Shown here piece after piece: positions 12,763 through 20,010 of a stretch of 45,274 nucleotides of DNA (positions are counted from its first letter, which is position 1; each line of letters opens with the position of its first letter). Below the pieces are notes generated by a model, which was not told where the DNA came from, searched no databases, and was given only the letters and a program-made list of their open reading frames with translations. The DNA is from a virus: positions 1 through 45,274 of IMG/VR virus record IMGVR_UViG_3300032092_000064; one strand, given 5' to 3'. The position numbers and the translations under genes were made by a program.

Positions 12763-13047
12763 ATGCCGTCATTTACGATTCCAAAAGGCGTAGAAATCCC
12801 CGAGAACCTTGCGGAGGGCGAAGCGTTCCAGACTATGGCAACTATCGTTCTTGGTAAGAATGGCAAAGCGGAGGTCATTGAGATTGATGGTGTGGCCATT
12901 CCCGGATACGAGAAGAAGTCGAAGGGCAAGAAGCTGGCCGAGCGCGGCGAGGAGATGGAGGAGATGGAGGAGGAGGGCGAGGCTCCCGGCGGCGGTGGAT
13001 TTATCGCCGAGGTGATGCAGCGCGGTGCTGGTCCGATGGCACGATAA
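12763..13047 (+). CDS. hypothetical small protein with acidic tail
   Basis: 94 residues, ATG start. The N-terminal half is a beta-type domain (SFTIPKGVEIPENLAEGEAFQTMATIVLGKNGKAEVIEIDG). The second half is a Lys then Glu-rich linker (KKSKGKKLAERGEEMEEMEEEGE) and a Gly-rich end. It is found just after the capsid gene in this block, so a head-decoration or assembly role is plausible but not shown. Confidence 0.75.
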   Translation: MPSFTIPKGVEIPENLAEGEAFQTMATIVLGKNGKAEVIEIDGVAIPGYEKKSKGKKLAERGEEMEEMEEEGEAPGGGGFIAEVMQRGAGPMAR

Positions 13048-13065
13048 CCGAAACGCTAAAACGAT

Positions 13066-13506
13066 ATGGCTGACATTACATGCGCTGAAACGGCAACGCT
13101 GCTAAGCGAGGTTAGCCCTCTTGGGTGCCGCTCGCCGTGGGAGCGTGATATGGCGAAGCTTGCGCTTTTGAACCGCATCGCCGACGGATCTGGAACGGCT
13201 GCGGCGAATGCTGCTTCGTTCGGAACGGCTCGCTCGGTTACGGCATCCACGTCAATCGTTTCGAGTGATTTCGCGATTATCGCCGATTCAACAGCGGGAG
13301 CGATTACGGTTTCGCTTCCCCCGGCGGCAACGGCCAATGGGCGGATATTCTTCGTGAAGCGCGTGAATGCTGGCGCGAACCATGTCACTGTCGATCCGTT
13401 TGGTTCCGAAACGATTGACGGAACGGCAACTTATTCTTTGACGACGCACTGGTCCAAAGTTTCGATCATCAGCAATGGAACGGCGTGGTTCATCGTAGCA
13501 GACTAA
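13066..13506 (+). CDS. virion protein, fibre-like C-terminal domain
   Basis: 146 residues. Residues 1-40 are a short domain (ITCAETATLLSEVSPLGCRSPWERDM) duplicated in the next gene. The C-terminal 85 residues are beta-rich and end in a pattern common in phage tail proteins: RIFFVKRVNAGANHVTVDPF, then GSETIDGTATYSL and VSIISNGTAWFIVA. That C-terminal pattern usually forms a trimeric surface head on fibres. It is likely a small decoration or fibre protein. Confidence 0.78.
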   Translation: MADITCAETATLLSEVSPLGCRSPWERDMAKLALLNRIADGSGTAAANAASFGTARSVTASTSIVSSDFAIIADSTAGAITVSLPPAATANGRIFFVKRVNAGANHVTVDPFGSETIDGTATYSLTTHWSKVSIISNGTAWFIVAD

Positions 13507-13510
13507 TAAT

Positions 13511-13732
13511 ATGGCCGACTCATCCATAACCTGTACCGAAGCTGCTCAGCTTATCGCCGAGGTTTCGGCAACTGGATGTCGTTCTCCGTGGGAGGTGGAC
13601 ATGCTTGAGCTGGCGCTTTTGAATCGTATTTACGACGTGACTGGTGCGCCTTCTGCATTTCAGCTTACTGCTGATTTGACGTCCATTACGGCTGACGTAA
13701 CGACGATAACTGCGGATGAGACTCAATTTTAA
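13511..13732 (+). CDS. small virion-like protein, paralogue of the preceding N-terminal domain
   Basis: 73 residues. Residues 5-42 (ITCTEAAQLIAEVSATGCRSPWEVDM, then LALLNRI) match the N-terminal domain of the gene just upstream nearly position for position, so a tandem duplication is likely. The end is a short repeat of TAD units (LTADLTSITADVTTITAD) that also occurs in the protein at 27683-29530. Two Cys are conserved in both copies. Confidence 0.72.
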   Translation: MADSSITCTEAAQLIAEVSATGCRSPWEVDMLELALLNRIYDVTGAPSAFQLTADLTSITADVTTITADETQF

Positions 13733-13760
13733 TCTACGGTAAAACCCTTTAACACCCAAC

Positions 13761-14651
13761 ATGGCAAAGCAAACTATCAATATCGGCACATCGCCGAACG
13801 ACGGAACGGGGACGCCGCTGCGGACGGCGTTCGATTACACGAACCTGAACTTCACCGAGCTGTACACGGCCACCGGCCCGAGCGGCAATAACATCGTCGT
13901 ACCCGGAACCGCCACCATCACCGGCGATCTGACGGTGGATACGAACACGCTGAAGGTTGATTCGTCGAATGATCGGGTTTTGATTGGCACATTGACGGCT
14001 CTTGGGTCAGCCAAGTTGTCCATTCTTGGGAAAACCCAAGCTGATACCGCTGTTGCTGCTGATGTAATCGGCAACTTCAACAACACCAGCGCGACTGGTT
14101 ATGGCTTTCGCGTTGGCGGAGGTTCAGCAACTGGCGGATATGCTCTTAGCGTAAACAACAACGTTGGATCTGAGTTCCATCAAATTTCTGGAACTGGTAT
14201 TGCCACATGGTCCAACGTAGGCGGAGTCGCTGGCACCGCCATGACCCTCAACGCTACGGGGTTGGGCGTAAAAGGCACGATTGGAACAGCTTCTGGCGAT
14301 GCTGTTATAGCGTTTGGAACCCGTGGAATTATTGTTGGAAACCAAGCATCTGCTATTGCTAGTGGCAGCTTTATCGACGTTACTGTTGTTACCAGCGGTG
14401 GTGGTTATCAGGGATTCCTGTCGGTTGCTAATACTTTGGATAGCAACGCAAATACTCGCACTCAAACAACCTTTTCTGTTTTTGGGCGCGGCGCTTCTTC
14501 TACAATTACGCAAATTGCCACCGCCAACGGATCAACAGCGGGTGCTTCATTCACCGTAACGACTCCAAGCAACGGCGTGATTCGTATCACGAACACATCA
14601 GGTCTTGCCGCAACCATCTCTGCTCAATTCTTTGGTGGAACCAGCGCATAG
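13761..14651 (+). CDS. tail fibre / receptor-binding-like protein
   Basis: 296 residues. The N-terminus, INIGTSPNDGTGTPLRTAFDYTNLNFTELY, is a widely found attachment-type motif of phage fibre proteins. The remainder is rich in Gly, Ser, Thr, Ala and Asn with short beta repeats (TATITGDLTVDTNTL and so on), as in trimeric beta-fibres. No catalytic motif is seen. It may serve as an adhesin or appendage. There is no Shine-Dalgarno site (CACCCAACATG). Confidence 0.78.
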   Translation: MAKQTINIGTSPNDGTGTPLRTAFDYTNLNFTELYTATGPSGNNIVVPGTATITGDLTVDTNTLKVDSSNDRVLIGTLTALGSAKLSILGKTQADTAVAADVIGNFNNTSATGYGFRVGGGSATGGYALSVNNNVGSEFHQISGTGIATWSNVGGVAGTAMTLNATGLGVKGTIGTASGDAVIAFGTRGIIVGNQASAIASGSFIDVTVVTSGGGYQGFLSVANTLDSNANTRTQTTFSVFGRGASSTITQIATANGSTAGASFTVTTPSNGVIRITNTSGLAATISAQFFGGTSA

Positions 14652-14688
14652 TCTGTTGATTTTAACACATCAAATACACCGCACCACC

Positions 14689-15102
14689 ATGACTACTATT
14701 AAATGGATTATTCAAAGCCTTCTCGTCCGTAAGGTCGAAGGCTCCCTCACCGATGTCGTGATTACAGCCGACTGGCGTTGCAACGGCACTCAGGATCAAT
14801 ACAGCGGCACCTGCTACGGATCATGCTCGTTCTCGCCGCCGTCTGATAACTTCACGCCATATCCTGACCTGACGCAATCGCAGGTGCTTGGTTGGTGCTA
14901 CGCCAATGGTGTCGATCAAGCGGCTATCGAAGCGAACGTGACGCAGCAGATCAACGATCAGATCAATCCTCCGGTGGTGACGTTGCCGTTGCCGTGGGTG
15001 CCGGTGCCGCCTCCGGTGGAAATCGTTCCTCCGTTGATCGAGCAGGCTGTGCCGGTTTTGGTTGCCAATGACGCCAGCGTGTCCGATGCTCCGGCGGCAT
15101 GA
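14689..15102 (+). CDS. virion-associated protein, Pro-rich C-terminus
   Basis: 137 residues from the ATG at 14689 (the frame from 14605 lies partly in the preceding gene). The N-terminal domain begins TTIKWIIQSLLVRKVEGSLTDVVITADWRC and holds four Cys (WRC, GTC, GSC, GWC). The tail is Pro/Val-rich (LPLPWVPVPPPVEIVPP). Small proteins of this type follow fibre genes in many environmental phages. Function unknown. It overlaps the next, interrupted gene by ATGA. Confidence 0.7.
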   Translation: MTTIKWIIQSLLVRKVEGSLTDVVITADWRCNGTQDQYSGTCYGSCSFSPPSDNFTPYPDLTQSQVLGWCYANGVDQAAIEANVTQQINDQINPPVVTLPLPWVPVPPPVEIVPPLIEQAVPVLVANDASVSDAPAA

Positions 15103-15257
15103 TTAAAATTGAACTGACCGTCTAACAAGCGAACACCCTGCTGCAACTCATCGATATCGCCATCAAGGCTGGCGGTTTCCAGAATGCAAAGGCCGGAGTA
15201 CCTCTGGCTGAAATCATTCTCGAAGCCGCCAAATCGCAGGTTCCGCTCGCTAACTAA
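15099..15257 (+). pseudogene. small phage gene interrupted by an in-frame TAA
   Basis: The ATG overlaps the preceding TGA (ATGA). Codon 9 is TAA (15123-15125). After it the same frame stays open for 43 codons to TAA at 15255, reading QANTLLQLIDIAIKAGG and so on to PLAN. Read through, MIKIELTV-x-QANTLLQLIDIA matches a small phage protein type in which that position is usually Glu (GAA), one base from TAA. A nonsense mutation, a mixed population, an assembly error or readthrough would all explain it. Wholesale TAA recoding is unlikely because other genes here end with TAA. Confidence 0.6.
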
Positions 15258-15265
15258 CCATCACG

Positions 15266-15463
15266 ATGACGGACCACCACACCTTTTTCAGAGACATCTC
15301 AATCGGTGTCGGTGGTCCGATCATCGGTATTCTGGGGAACGCGGTATTATCCGATCCTCATCTCAAGACTGCGTCGTTGGCTCTTGGCGCATTCGCCGCG
15401 CTTCTAACCTGCGTCGTGAAAATCGTCGAGCTGTATCAAAAATTCAGGAAGCAAAACAAATGA
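15266..15463 (+). CDS. holin-like small membrane protein
   Basis: 65 residues with two hydrophobic segments: ISIGVGGPIIGILGNAVL (about 11-28) and TASLALGAFAALLTCVVKIVEL (about 35-56), then a basic tail (YQKFRKQNK). Size, two-helix topology and charged tail fit a holin or antiholin. It overlaps by ATGA with a second two-helix protein. Which of the two forms the lesion cannot be told from sequence. Confidence 0.68.
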   Translation: MTDHHTFFRDISIGVGGPIIGILGNAVLSDPHLKTASLALGAFAALLTCVVKIVELYQKFRKQNK

Positions 15464-15657
15464 ACCCTAACATCGCCTCTCTTGTCCGTCACATCTTGAC
15501 CGCTGCCGGTGGTTTCCTCGTCGCCAAAGGGTTGGCCAGTGCTGATCAACTCGCTGAACTTGTAGGCGCTGTCGTAAGCATCGCTGGCGTTGGCTGGTCT
15601 GTTTACAACAACAAGAAGGCCGCAAAAGCTGCGCCCAACATCATCAAAACTGAATGA
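15460..15657 (+). CDS. holin (Pam3 gp28-like)
   Basis: 65 residues from the ATG at 15460. NIASLVRHILTAAGGFLVAKG, a short loop, then LVGAVVSIAGVGWSVYNNKKAAKAA. The order SLVRHxLTAxGG and GVGWSVxNN is recognisable from a family of phage holin-like proteins (Pam3 gp28-type). Two membrane helices and a basic tail. Located between another two-helix protein and the small helical/lipoprotein pair, within a lysis cassette of four overlapping genes. Confidence 0.78.
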   Translation: MNPNIASLVRHILTAAGGFLVAKGLASADQLAELVGAVVSIAGVGWSVYNNKKAAKAAPNIIKTE

Positions 15658-15809
15658 ACTTCTTGGCCGACTTGGTGATGAAGCTGGTTATCTGGCTTCA
15701 CGCGCTGACGAAGCAAGATGTGACAAGCGAAGATGCGAAAAAACAAACCGATCTTAAGCGCGATCTGCTTGCTCGCATTAATGAGCATGAGCGTGAGCTG
15801 CGCAAGTAG
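15654..15809 (+). CDS. small helical protein, possible i-spanin-like
   Basis: 51 residues, ATG overlapping the holin stop (ATGA). A short hydrophobic N-terminal helix (FLADLVMKLVIWLHAL) is followed by a highly charged helix (SEDAKKQTDLKRDLLARINEHERELRK). The N-terminal membrane anchor, charged coil and out-of-frame overlap with the lipoprotein gene at 15733 resemble the Rz arrangement of i-spanins, although it is shorter than usual. The start and overlap are visible; the spanin role is inferred. Confidence 0.62.
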   Translation: MNFLADLVMKLVIWLHALTKQDVTSEDAKKQTDLKRDLLARINEHERELRK

Positions 15810-15957
15810 GGTTGTTTATGTGGCCCACGGTGAGCCTGTGCGCCTCGCTGAGAGCGTTAAGGCAAAGGTTTGGGTGGTTGACTCTACCGGCAAAACGGTG
15901 CGCTCTCAGAACCGTATAACGCTCTCAGAGGGCTGGTACGCACTTCCTAAGCCATGA
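15733..15957 (+). CDS. lipoprotein, possible o-spanin-like (Rz1 position)
   Basis: 74 residues. MRKNKPILSAICLLALMSMSVSC is a lipoprotein signal with a lipobox ending at Cys23, so the mature form would be about 52 residues anchored to the outer membrane. The gene starts inside the previous gene in another frame and runs past its end, like Rz1 in Rz. The mature part (VVYVAHGEPVRLAES, then ITLSEGWYALPKP) is beta-type and not Pro-rich, unlike classical Rz1. It supports a Gram-negative host. Confidence 0.75.
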   Translation: MRKNKPILSAICLLALMSMSVSCASRVVYVAHGEPVRLAESVKAKVWVVDSTGKTVRSQNRITLSEGWYALPKP

Positions 15958-16112
15958 AAAAGAACGTCCCGACCAATACTTCGCTCTACAGCAAGATGAA
16001 GTCAGCGGCGAAATCGAAGTTCGACGTGTATCCATCCGCATACGCTAATGCTTGGCTCGTTCGCGAGTACAAGAAGCGCGGCGGCAAATACAAGGTTGCC
16101 AATGTCGGATAA
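15954..16112 (+). CDS. conserved small basic protein
   Basis: 52 residues, ATGA overlap upstream. KMKSAAKSKFDVYPSAYANAWLVREYKKRGGKY is a highly conserved small-protein signature in environmental phages. It is basic with an aromatic core, likely DNA- or virion-associated; the function is unknown. It overlaps the next gene by 11 nt. Confidence 0.82.
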   Translation: MKKNVPTNTSLYSKMKSAAKSKFDVYPSAYANAWLVREYKKRGGKYKVANVG

Positions 16113-16368
16113 AAAGGTCCGTGGCGGTCTGGGCCGCTGGTTCGCCGAGAAGTGGGTGGACATCAAGACCGGCAAACCATGCGGTCGTCAGGAAGGCGAG
16201 GAACGCGCCGGATATCCAGCGTGCAGACCCACCAAGCGCGTGAACGATAAGACTCCAAAGACGACGATGGAGATGAGCAGCGCGGAGAAATCCCGGTTCA
16301 AACGCGAAAAAACCAGTTTCCAGAAGATCGGTTACCAGCATAGGATGCGGAAGAAAGCAAAATTATGA
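16102..16368 (+). CDS. DUF5872-like small basic protein
   Basis: 88 residues from the ATG at 16102. GLGRWFAEKWVDIKTGKPCGRQEG, GYPACRPTKRVNDKTPKT, then a basic helical tail (SSAEKSRFKREKTSF). This is the pattern of a small conserved protein (DUF5872 type) often paired with the preceding gene. Two Cys (PCGR and PACR) are part of the signature. Biochemical role unknown. Confidence 0.85.
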   Translation: MSDKKVRGGLGRWFAEKWVDIKTGKPCGRQEGEERAGYPACRPTKRVNDKTPKTTMEMSSAEKSRFKREKTSFQKIGYQHRMRKKAKL

Positions 16369-16520
16369 GCAATAACGCACCGTACAAAGGTTCACCCGCC
16401 GTCGGTGGCGGCAGCGGACCTTACAAGCAGTCTCCTCCATCGAAGCCTCCGGTTAAGCCGAAGCCTGCTCCAAGTGGCAGTGGTCCGTATCGCGGCGGCA
16501 GCGGTCCGTATCGTAAATGA
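16365..16520 (+). CDS. small Gly/Pro repeat protein
   Basis: 51 residues, ATGA overlap. Low-complexity: GSGPYK once and GSGPYR twice, separated by Pro/Lys linkers (PPSKPPVKPKPAP). It is probably disordered. It is the last rightward gene before a convergent terminator. No function recognised; Tyr/Arg-rich repeats could bind nucleic acid or a virion surface. Confidence 0.65.
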   Translation: MSNNAPYKGSPAVGGGSGPYKQSPPSKPPVKPKPAPSGSGPYRGGSGPYRK

Positions 16521-16531
16521 TTCAAAGTAAA

Positions 16532-16564
16532 ATCCCCCAGCGGTAACAAAAACCACCGGGGGAT
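16532..16564. terminator. convergent hairpin terminator
   Basis: ATCCCCC (16532-16538) pairs with GGGGGAT (16558-16564); inner bases can extend the stem in part. It lies between convergent genes ending at 16520 and 16585. Neither side has a long U run, so its strength is uncertain. Confidence 0.6.
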
Positions 16565-16584
16565 AATTACTTCTACGCGCTAGG

Positions 16585-17766
16585 TCAGCGTCCTAACGAC
16601 TTCAGGACGTTCGTGACGAAGTCCTCGCTCTTCGAACCATTCGCACTTGATGCGCGGGAGCCGCCAGCCGTTGCTTTCGAGCTAACACCGGGTTCACTGC
16701 CTCGATACTTCGCTAGTTCGGCTTGTAGGCGCTTGTTTACCTCGACCTGAGAATAGAGAAGCTCGCGATATTTAGGCGCGGCAGCGGCCCATAGAGCGGC
16801 CTTAGCGAGGTCTTCTTCGCTGTTCTCGCCATTGAAGATCTGCTGCGCGAGGCTAAGTCGGCTAGTTAGCTCCGTATTCCATTCGTCGTCGTTTTCACGC
16901 GGCTCAAAGATTTCCAGAGCGCGAGCGTTCTCACTGACCTTTGTCCAAGTCTTATTGGCCGACTCCAATGCTGCGCGAGTGCCTTCCTCGTTGTCCTGCT
17001 GGTACTTCGAGATGATCGAGTCGTAATCGGACTTCGCCTCTGACATCTCCGCAGACTTCTCGCCGTTGATTTCGTCGTACTTGACGATCAGAGCGCCAAG
17101 CTTCGCCTTCTTGGAGGGCGAAAGACCCTCAACGATGTCGTCGATCTGCGAGTTCCGATAATCGTTCTCAGGCGACTTGAGTAGGCCAATAAGCCTGTCG
17201 CCATCCGTGCCAACGACAGATTTCATCGAGTCGAACACGCCGGTAATCTTGCCTTCGTACTTTTTGACGAAGTTGGGATGGCGCTCAATGTCGAGGAGTC
17301 GAACACGTTCGGAAAGCGCGTCACGCTCCTCCTGCAAAGTCTTGAGCTGCGCTTCGAAGTTTGGGTTGGCAACCTTGCCAGACTTCATCTCTTCAAGCTG
17401 CTTGGCTAATTGCGCCTTCTCTTCCTTGATCTTACGGAAAGCATCAGCGGCTTTCGTAGACTTGATCGACTCAGGGATGCCAGAGTCATCAGTAGCCGAG
17501 GAATCCTCGGTAGCTGGAGCCTTCTCCTTCGGGCTGAACATCCGCTCGATATCCATCTCAGACTTGCTGAGCTTGGTGTTCGCTTCGGACTTAGGCTGCG
17601 TTTGCTTCTTCTGCTTAGGCTCCTCGGTTACTTGCGAAGCTTTTGCACTATCCTCTCCAGCGGCAGCATCCTCTAAAGTATTAGCCTTGAAAGACTCGAT
17701 GAAGGAGCTTTCGAAATCAGGCGTTTGCGCGGAATTAACGGTCGGTGAGTTCAGTGGTTCTTCCAT
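16585..17766 (-). CDS. scaffolding-like protein
   Basis: 393 residues, acidic, with no hydrophobic core in the first 100 residues (rich in Glu, Ser, Ala, Lys, Thr). Coiled coils occupy about 105-160 (KIKEEKAQLAKQLEEMKSGK, LKTLQEERDALSERVRLL), then helices to about 345, then a Ser/Gly/Ala linker and a short C-terminal helix (SEDFVTNVLKSLGR). This layout, a disordered acidic start, coils and a short basic end helix, is that of phage scaffolds, which bind the capsid protein through the C-terminal helix. It lies downstream of terminase and portal on the minus strand. Confidence 0.72.
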   Translation of the reverse strand: MEEPLNSPTVNSAQTPDFESSFIESFKANTLEDAAAGEDSAKASQVTEEPKQKKQTQPKSEANTKLSKSEMDIERMFSPKEKAPATEDSSATDDSGIPESIKSTKAADAFRKIKEEKAQLAKQLEEMKSGKVANPNFEAQLKTLQEERDALSERVRLLDIERHPNFVKKYEGKITGVFDSMKSVVGTDGDRLIGLLKSPENDYRNSQIDDIVEGLSPSKKAKLGALIVKYDEINGEKSAEMSEAKSDYDSIISKYQQDNEEGTRAALESANKTWTKVSENARALEIFEPRENDDEWNTELTSRLSLAQQIFNGENSEEDLAKAALWAAAAPKYRELLYSQVEVNKRLQAELAKYRGSEPGVSSKATAGGSRASSANGSKSEDFVTNVLKSLGR

Positions 17767-17772
17767 AAAATG

Positions 17773-18048
17773 TTAGTATTGTTTTTCAAATGTTGCTTCA
17801 GGTTCTCTCGTTGTGTCGGTTACTGCAAGTTTTCGAATGTTTTCGAGGCAATGAGCATATCCAGCAGTCACGCCAGCAGCGAAAACAATGTCCGATTCCT
17901 TGCTTCCTTGGGATGGCATAGGCACCGGCATCGACTCAGCCACGATGCGTAAAGCCATCCGAAGAATCGGATTTCGCAAAATAAGCGCAAGTTCGGCCTG
18001 TTGGCCAGCCGTTGTCCATTCGAGAATGTCTACTTCAGGCAAGTCCAT
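17773..18048 (-). CDS. hypothetical small protein
   Basis: 91 residues from the ATG at 18048, which overlaps the preceding gene by 14 nt; an ATG at 18063 is a second option with AAGGAG immediately in front. Mainly helical, with TAGQQAELALILRNPILRMALRIVAES and GVTAGYAHCLENIRKLA. No recognised motif. It sits between the glycan cassette and the scaffold, and resembles small virion-assembly proteins in position only. Confidence 0.65.
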   Translation of the reverse strand: MDLPEVDILEWTTAGQQAELALILRNPILRMALRIVAESMPVPMPSQGSKESDIVFAAGVTAGYAHCLENIRKLAVTDTTREPEATFEKQY

Positions 18049-19387
18049 CAGGCTTTTCGCCATCTCCTTGCGGTTCTTCGTCGAGCCTCTTAGCCAGTTC
18101 ATCATACTTTGATTTTTTGTTTCGTTGTAGTTTGTGTCTCTGCGGAATTGGATCGAGAACATCGTCTAGTTTGATCGGGTTCTCTTTGTTGACGACGTCG
18201 CGCTTGGGTCGAATCACCTTCGTCACCTCAAGCAAGTCGGCCAACGGAATCTTGATGTAACCGCAGTCCACATCGTTGATTCCGTACGAGACGACAAACT
18301 TATTCTTTGCGGTATCGAAGAATGCGCCGCACGGGAATACGACCGCAGGCAATCCCGGCCACCAATCCTGCTGATTCGTTCCAGTCAGAAGCGGCAGCGT
18401 CGTCATTCGAGCGATGCGGAAAGGAGGCTTTGCTTCGAAAGCGTAGGCACCCATGTAGTAGCGGCGCTTTTTGTTGATCCACGGCAGCGAGCTATGGAAG
18501 AAGGTCCAGTACAAGCCGTCGCAAAGGATCGGATTGGAGCCTCCGCGCACCTCGCCAAACTTCCAGAGCGGATTGAACTCGTCGGTGACGTATTCCTCCT
18601 CCTTCTCTAAACGCCCATTAAGGCGCACAACGACGTGAGGATTGGCCGAATACACCATGTGTGGCGCATTATCGTGGACGAAGTAGAGCCAGTTCTTCTC
18701 ATGGCCATCGTTGATCATGGCCTGCGCGTAGTTGTTGCCGTAGATCATGTCTAAGCGCCCTACGTTCAGGAAATGCTTGTCCAGAAGGAACATCCCTTGG
18801 TGCGCGTAGCTCTTGAACGGAACGAATGTGGCGCAACTCACGCCGTACTTGTCGCCGAATTTGACGACGCGAGGATCTTCGAACTGTTCGAGGGGGTAAT
18901 GGGAGATTAACTGGAGCAGCGACTTCTTTGTGGCGCGAAGATCCTGACTCAGCTCGAACACGACGATGTCGTTCTTCTCGATGTAGACATCCTCGTCCTT
19001 CTCGCGCTTGTTACGGCAGCGACGGGTAAAAAGCATGATTCGACCGTCCGGTTCGAGCATGATTGCCGGGTTGAAGTAGTACGTCCCCGTTTCCTGCGGC
19101 AGAACGATTTTGCCAGTCTCCCAATCGGTTTGTTCACTCAGCTTGGGGACGTCATTTTTTGCGTAGCTCATTAGAAACTCGGCAGCGAATTTGATTTCAT
19201 CGTAGAGAGCGAGCCAATGATCGCGCTCCTCGCGGACCTCGGTCAGATGCTCGTCATGTTCTTTGGTTCGAATCTCAAGCGTTTTGCGAAGGTCTTCGAT
19301 TTCCTGAAGAAGATCCGCAGGACCATCGCCGCCGTTTGCAAATCGCTTGAGAGCCTTGAGGGACAGACTTCGGATTATGTCTTTCAT
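18035..19387 (-). CDS. GH130-like glycoside phosphorylase / glycan-binding propeller
   Basis: 450 residues. Residues about 20-70 are a coiled coil. From about 100 the sequence follows a five-bladed propeller: FNPAIMLEPDGRIMLF, then QFEDPRVVKFGDKYGVSCA (Glu170-Asp171-Pro-Arg, the EDPR motif of GH130), PHMVYSANPHVV, GGSNPILCDGLYWTFFH, and GLPAVVFPCGAFFD. GH130 enzymes phosphorolyse or hydrolyse beta-mannosides. The last 60 residues are basic and disordered. It is coupled by ATGA to the upstream methyltransferase. Whether it is active is not decidable from sequence, and the N-terminal coil suggests it might be a virion-bound depolymerase. Confidence 0.75.
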   Translation of the reverse strand: MKDIIRSLSLKALKRFANGGDGPADLLQEIEDLRKTLEIRTKEHDEHLTEVREERDHWLALYDEIKFAAEFLMSYAKNDVPKLSEQTDWETGKIVLPQETGTYYFNPAIMLEPDGRIMLFTRRCRNKREKDEDVYIEKNDIVVFELSQDLRATKKSLLQLISHYPLEQFEDPRVVKFGDKYGVSCATFVPFKSYAHQGMFLLDKHFLNVGRLDMIYGNNYAQAMINDGHEKNWLYFVHDNAPHMVYSANPHVVVRLNGRLEKEEEYVTDEFNPLWKFGEVRGGSNPILCDGLYWTFFHSSLPWINKKRRYYMGAYAFEAKPPFRIARMTTLPLLTGTNQQDWWPGLPAVVFPCGAFFDTAKNKFVVSYGINDVDCGYIKIPLADLLEVTKVIRPKRDVVNKENPIKLDDVLDPIPQRHKLQRNKKSKYDELAKRLDEEPQGDGEKPDGLA

Positions 19388-20010
19388 TGTTTTCGCACAA
19401 ATACCCGTGTTTTTCCGCCTTCCAGATACGTTGAATGCTCGTATTTTTTAAGCGCAATCTCTTGAACAAGCTTCATGGTTTCCCAATTCGCGTCATCCAT
19501 GATGAACAGTCCTCCAACCTTAATCTTTGGAGTCCACGCAATCAAGTCTCGCGTTGAATCCCATTCGGTGTGCGCCCCGTCCAAGTGGAAAATGTCGATG
19601 CTTTCGTCAGCGAAATCAAAAGAAGCGTCCCAAGACGTTTTTCGAATGGTGGTCAAATTCTCGTCTAGCCCAAGAACCTTGAAGTCGCGAACAAATTGAT
19701 TGTAGATCAGATCGAGCTGATCCTGCCCTTCGGTGAGGTGGACACTGTACCCATTTTCGCTCATCGCGCATTTGCTCCACGGGTCAATTGCGAACACTTT
19801 GCATTTGTGAATGAGTGATGCCGCGCAGAAGCTGGCTACGCTTAAGCCTCTCCAAACACCAACCTCAACAACGACGCTAGGCTTCGATTGAAGAACAATG
19901 TCGAACATGTATCGACTCTTCTCTTCAAACGTCCACCCCGGAACAAAGCTCCTAGCCTTGATTACTTTTTCCCAAGCTTCGTTATCCGTGAATTGTACTT
20001 GGTTGTCCAT
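19384..20010 (-). CDS. class I SAM-dependent methyltransferase (Methyltransf_24-like)
   Basis: 208 residues. VVVEVGVWRGLSVASF (46-61) is motif I of a Rossmann methyltransferase. FAIDPW (73-78) is the acidic ribose-binding loop. IFHLDGAHTEWDSTRD (141-155) and GGLFIMDD (166-173) match Methyltransf_24 or cephalosporin-hydroxylase-like enzymes, which methylate hydroxyls of sugars or small molecules, often with a metal. The neighbouring glycosyltransferases make a sugar O-methylation likely. It overlaps the GT25 gene by 29 nt and the GH130-like gene by 4. Confidence 0.78.
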   Translation of the reverse strand: MDNQVQFTDNEAWEKVIKARSFVPGWTFEEKSRYMFDIVLQSKPSVVVEVGVWRGLSVASFCAASLIHKCKVFAIDPWSKCAMSENGYSVHLTEGQDQLDLIYNQFVRDFKVLGLDENLTTIRKTSWDASFDFADESIDIFHLDGAHTEWDSTRDLIAWTPKIKVGGLFIMDDANWETMKLVQEIALKKYEHSTYLEGGKTRVFVRKQ

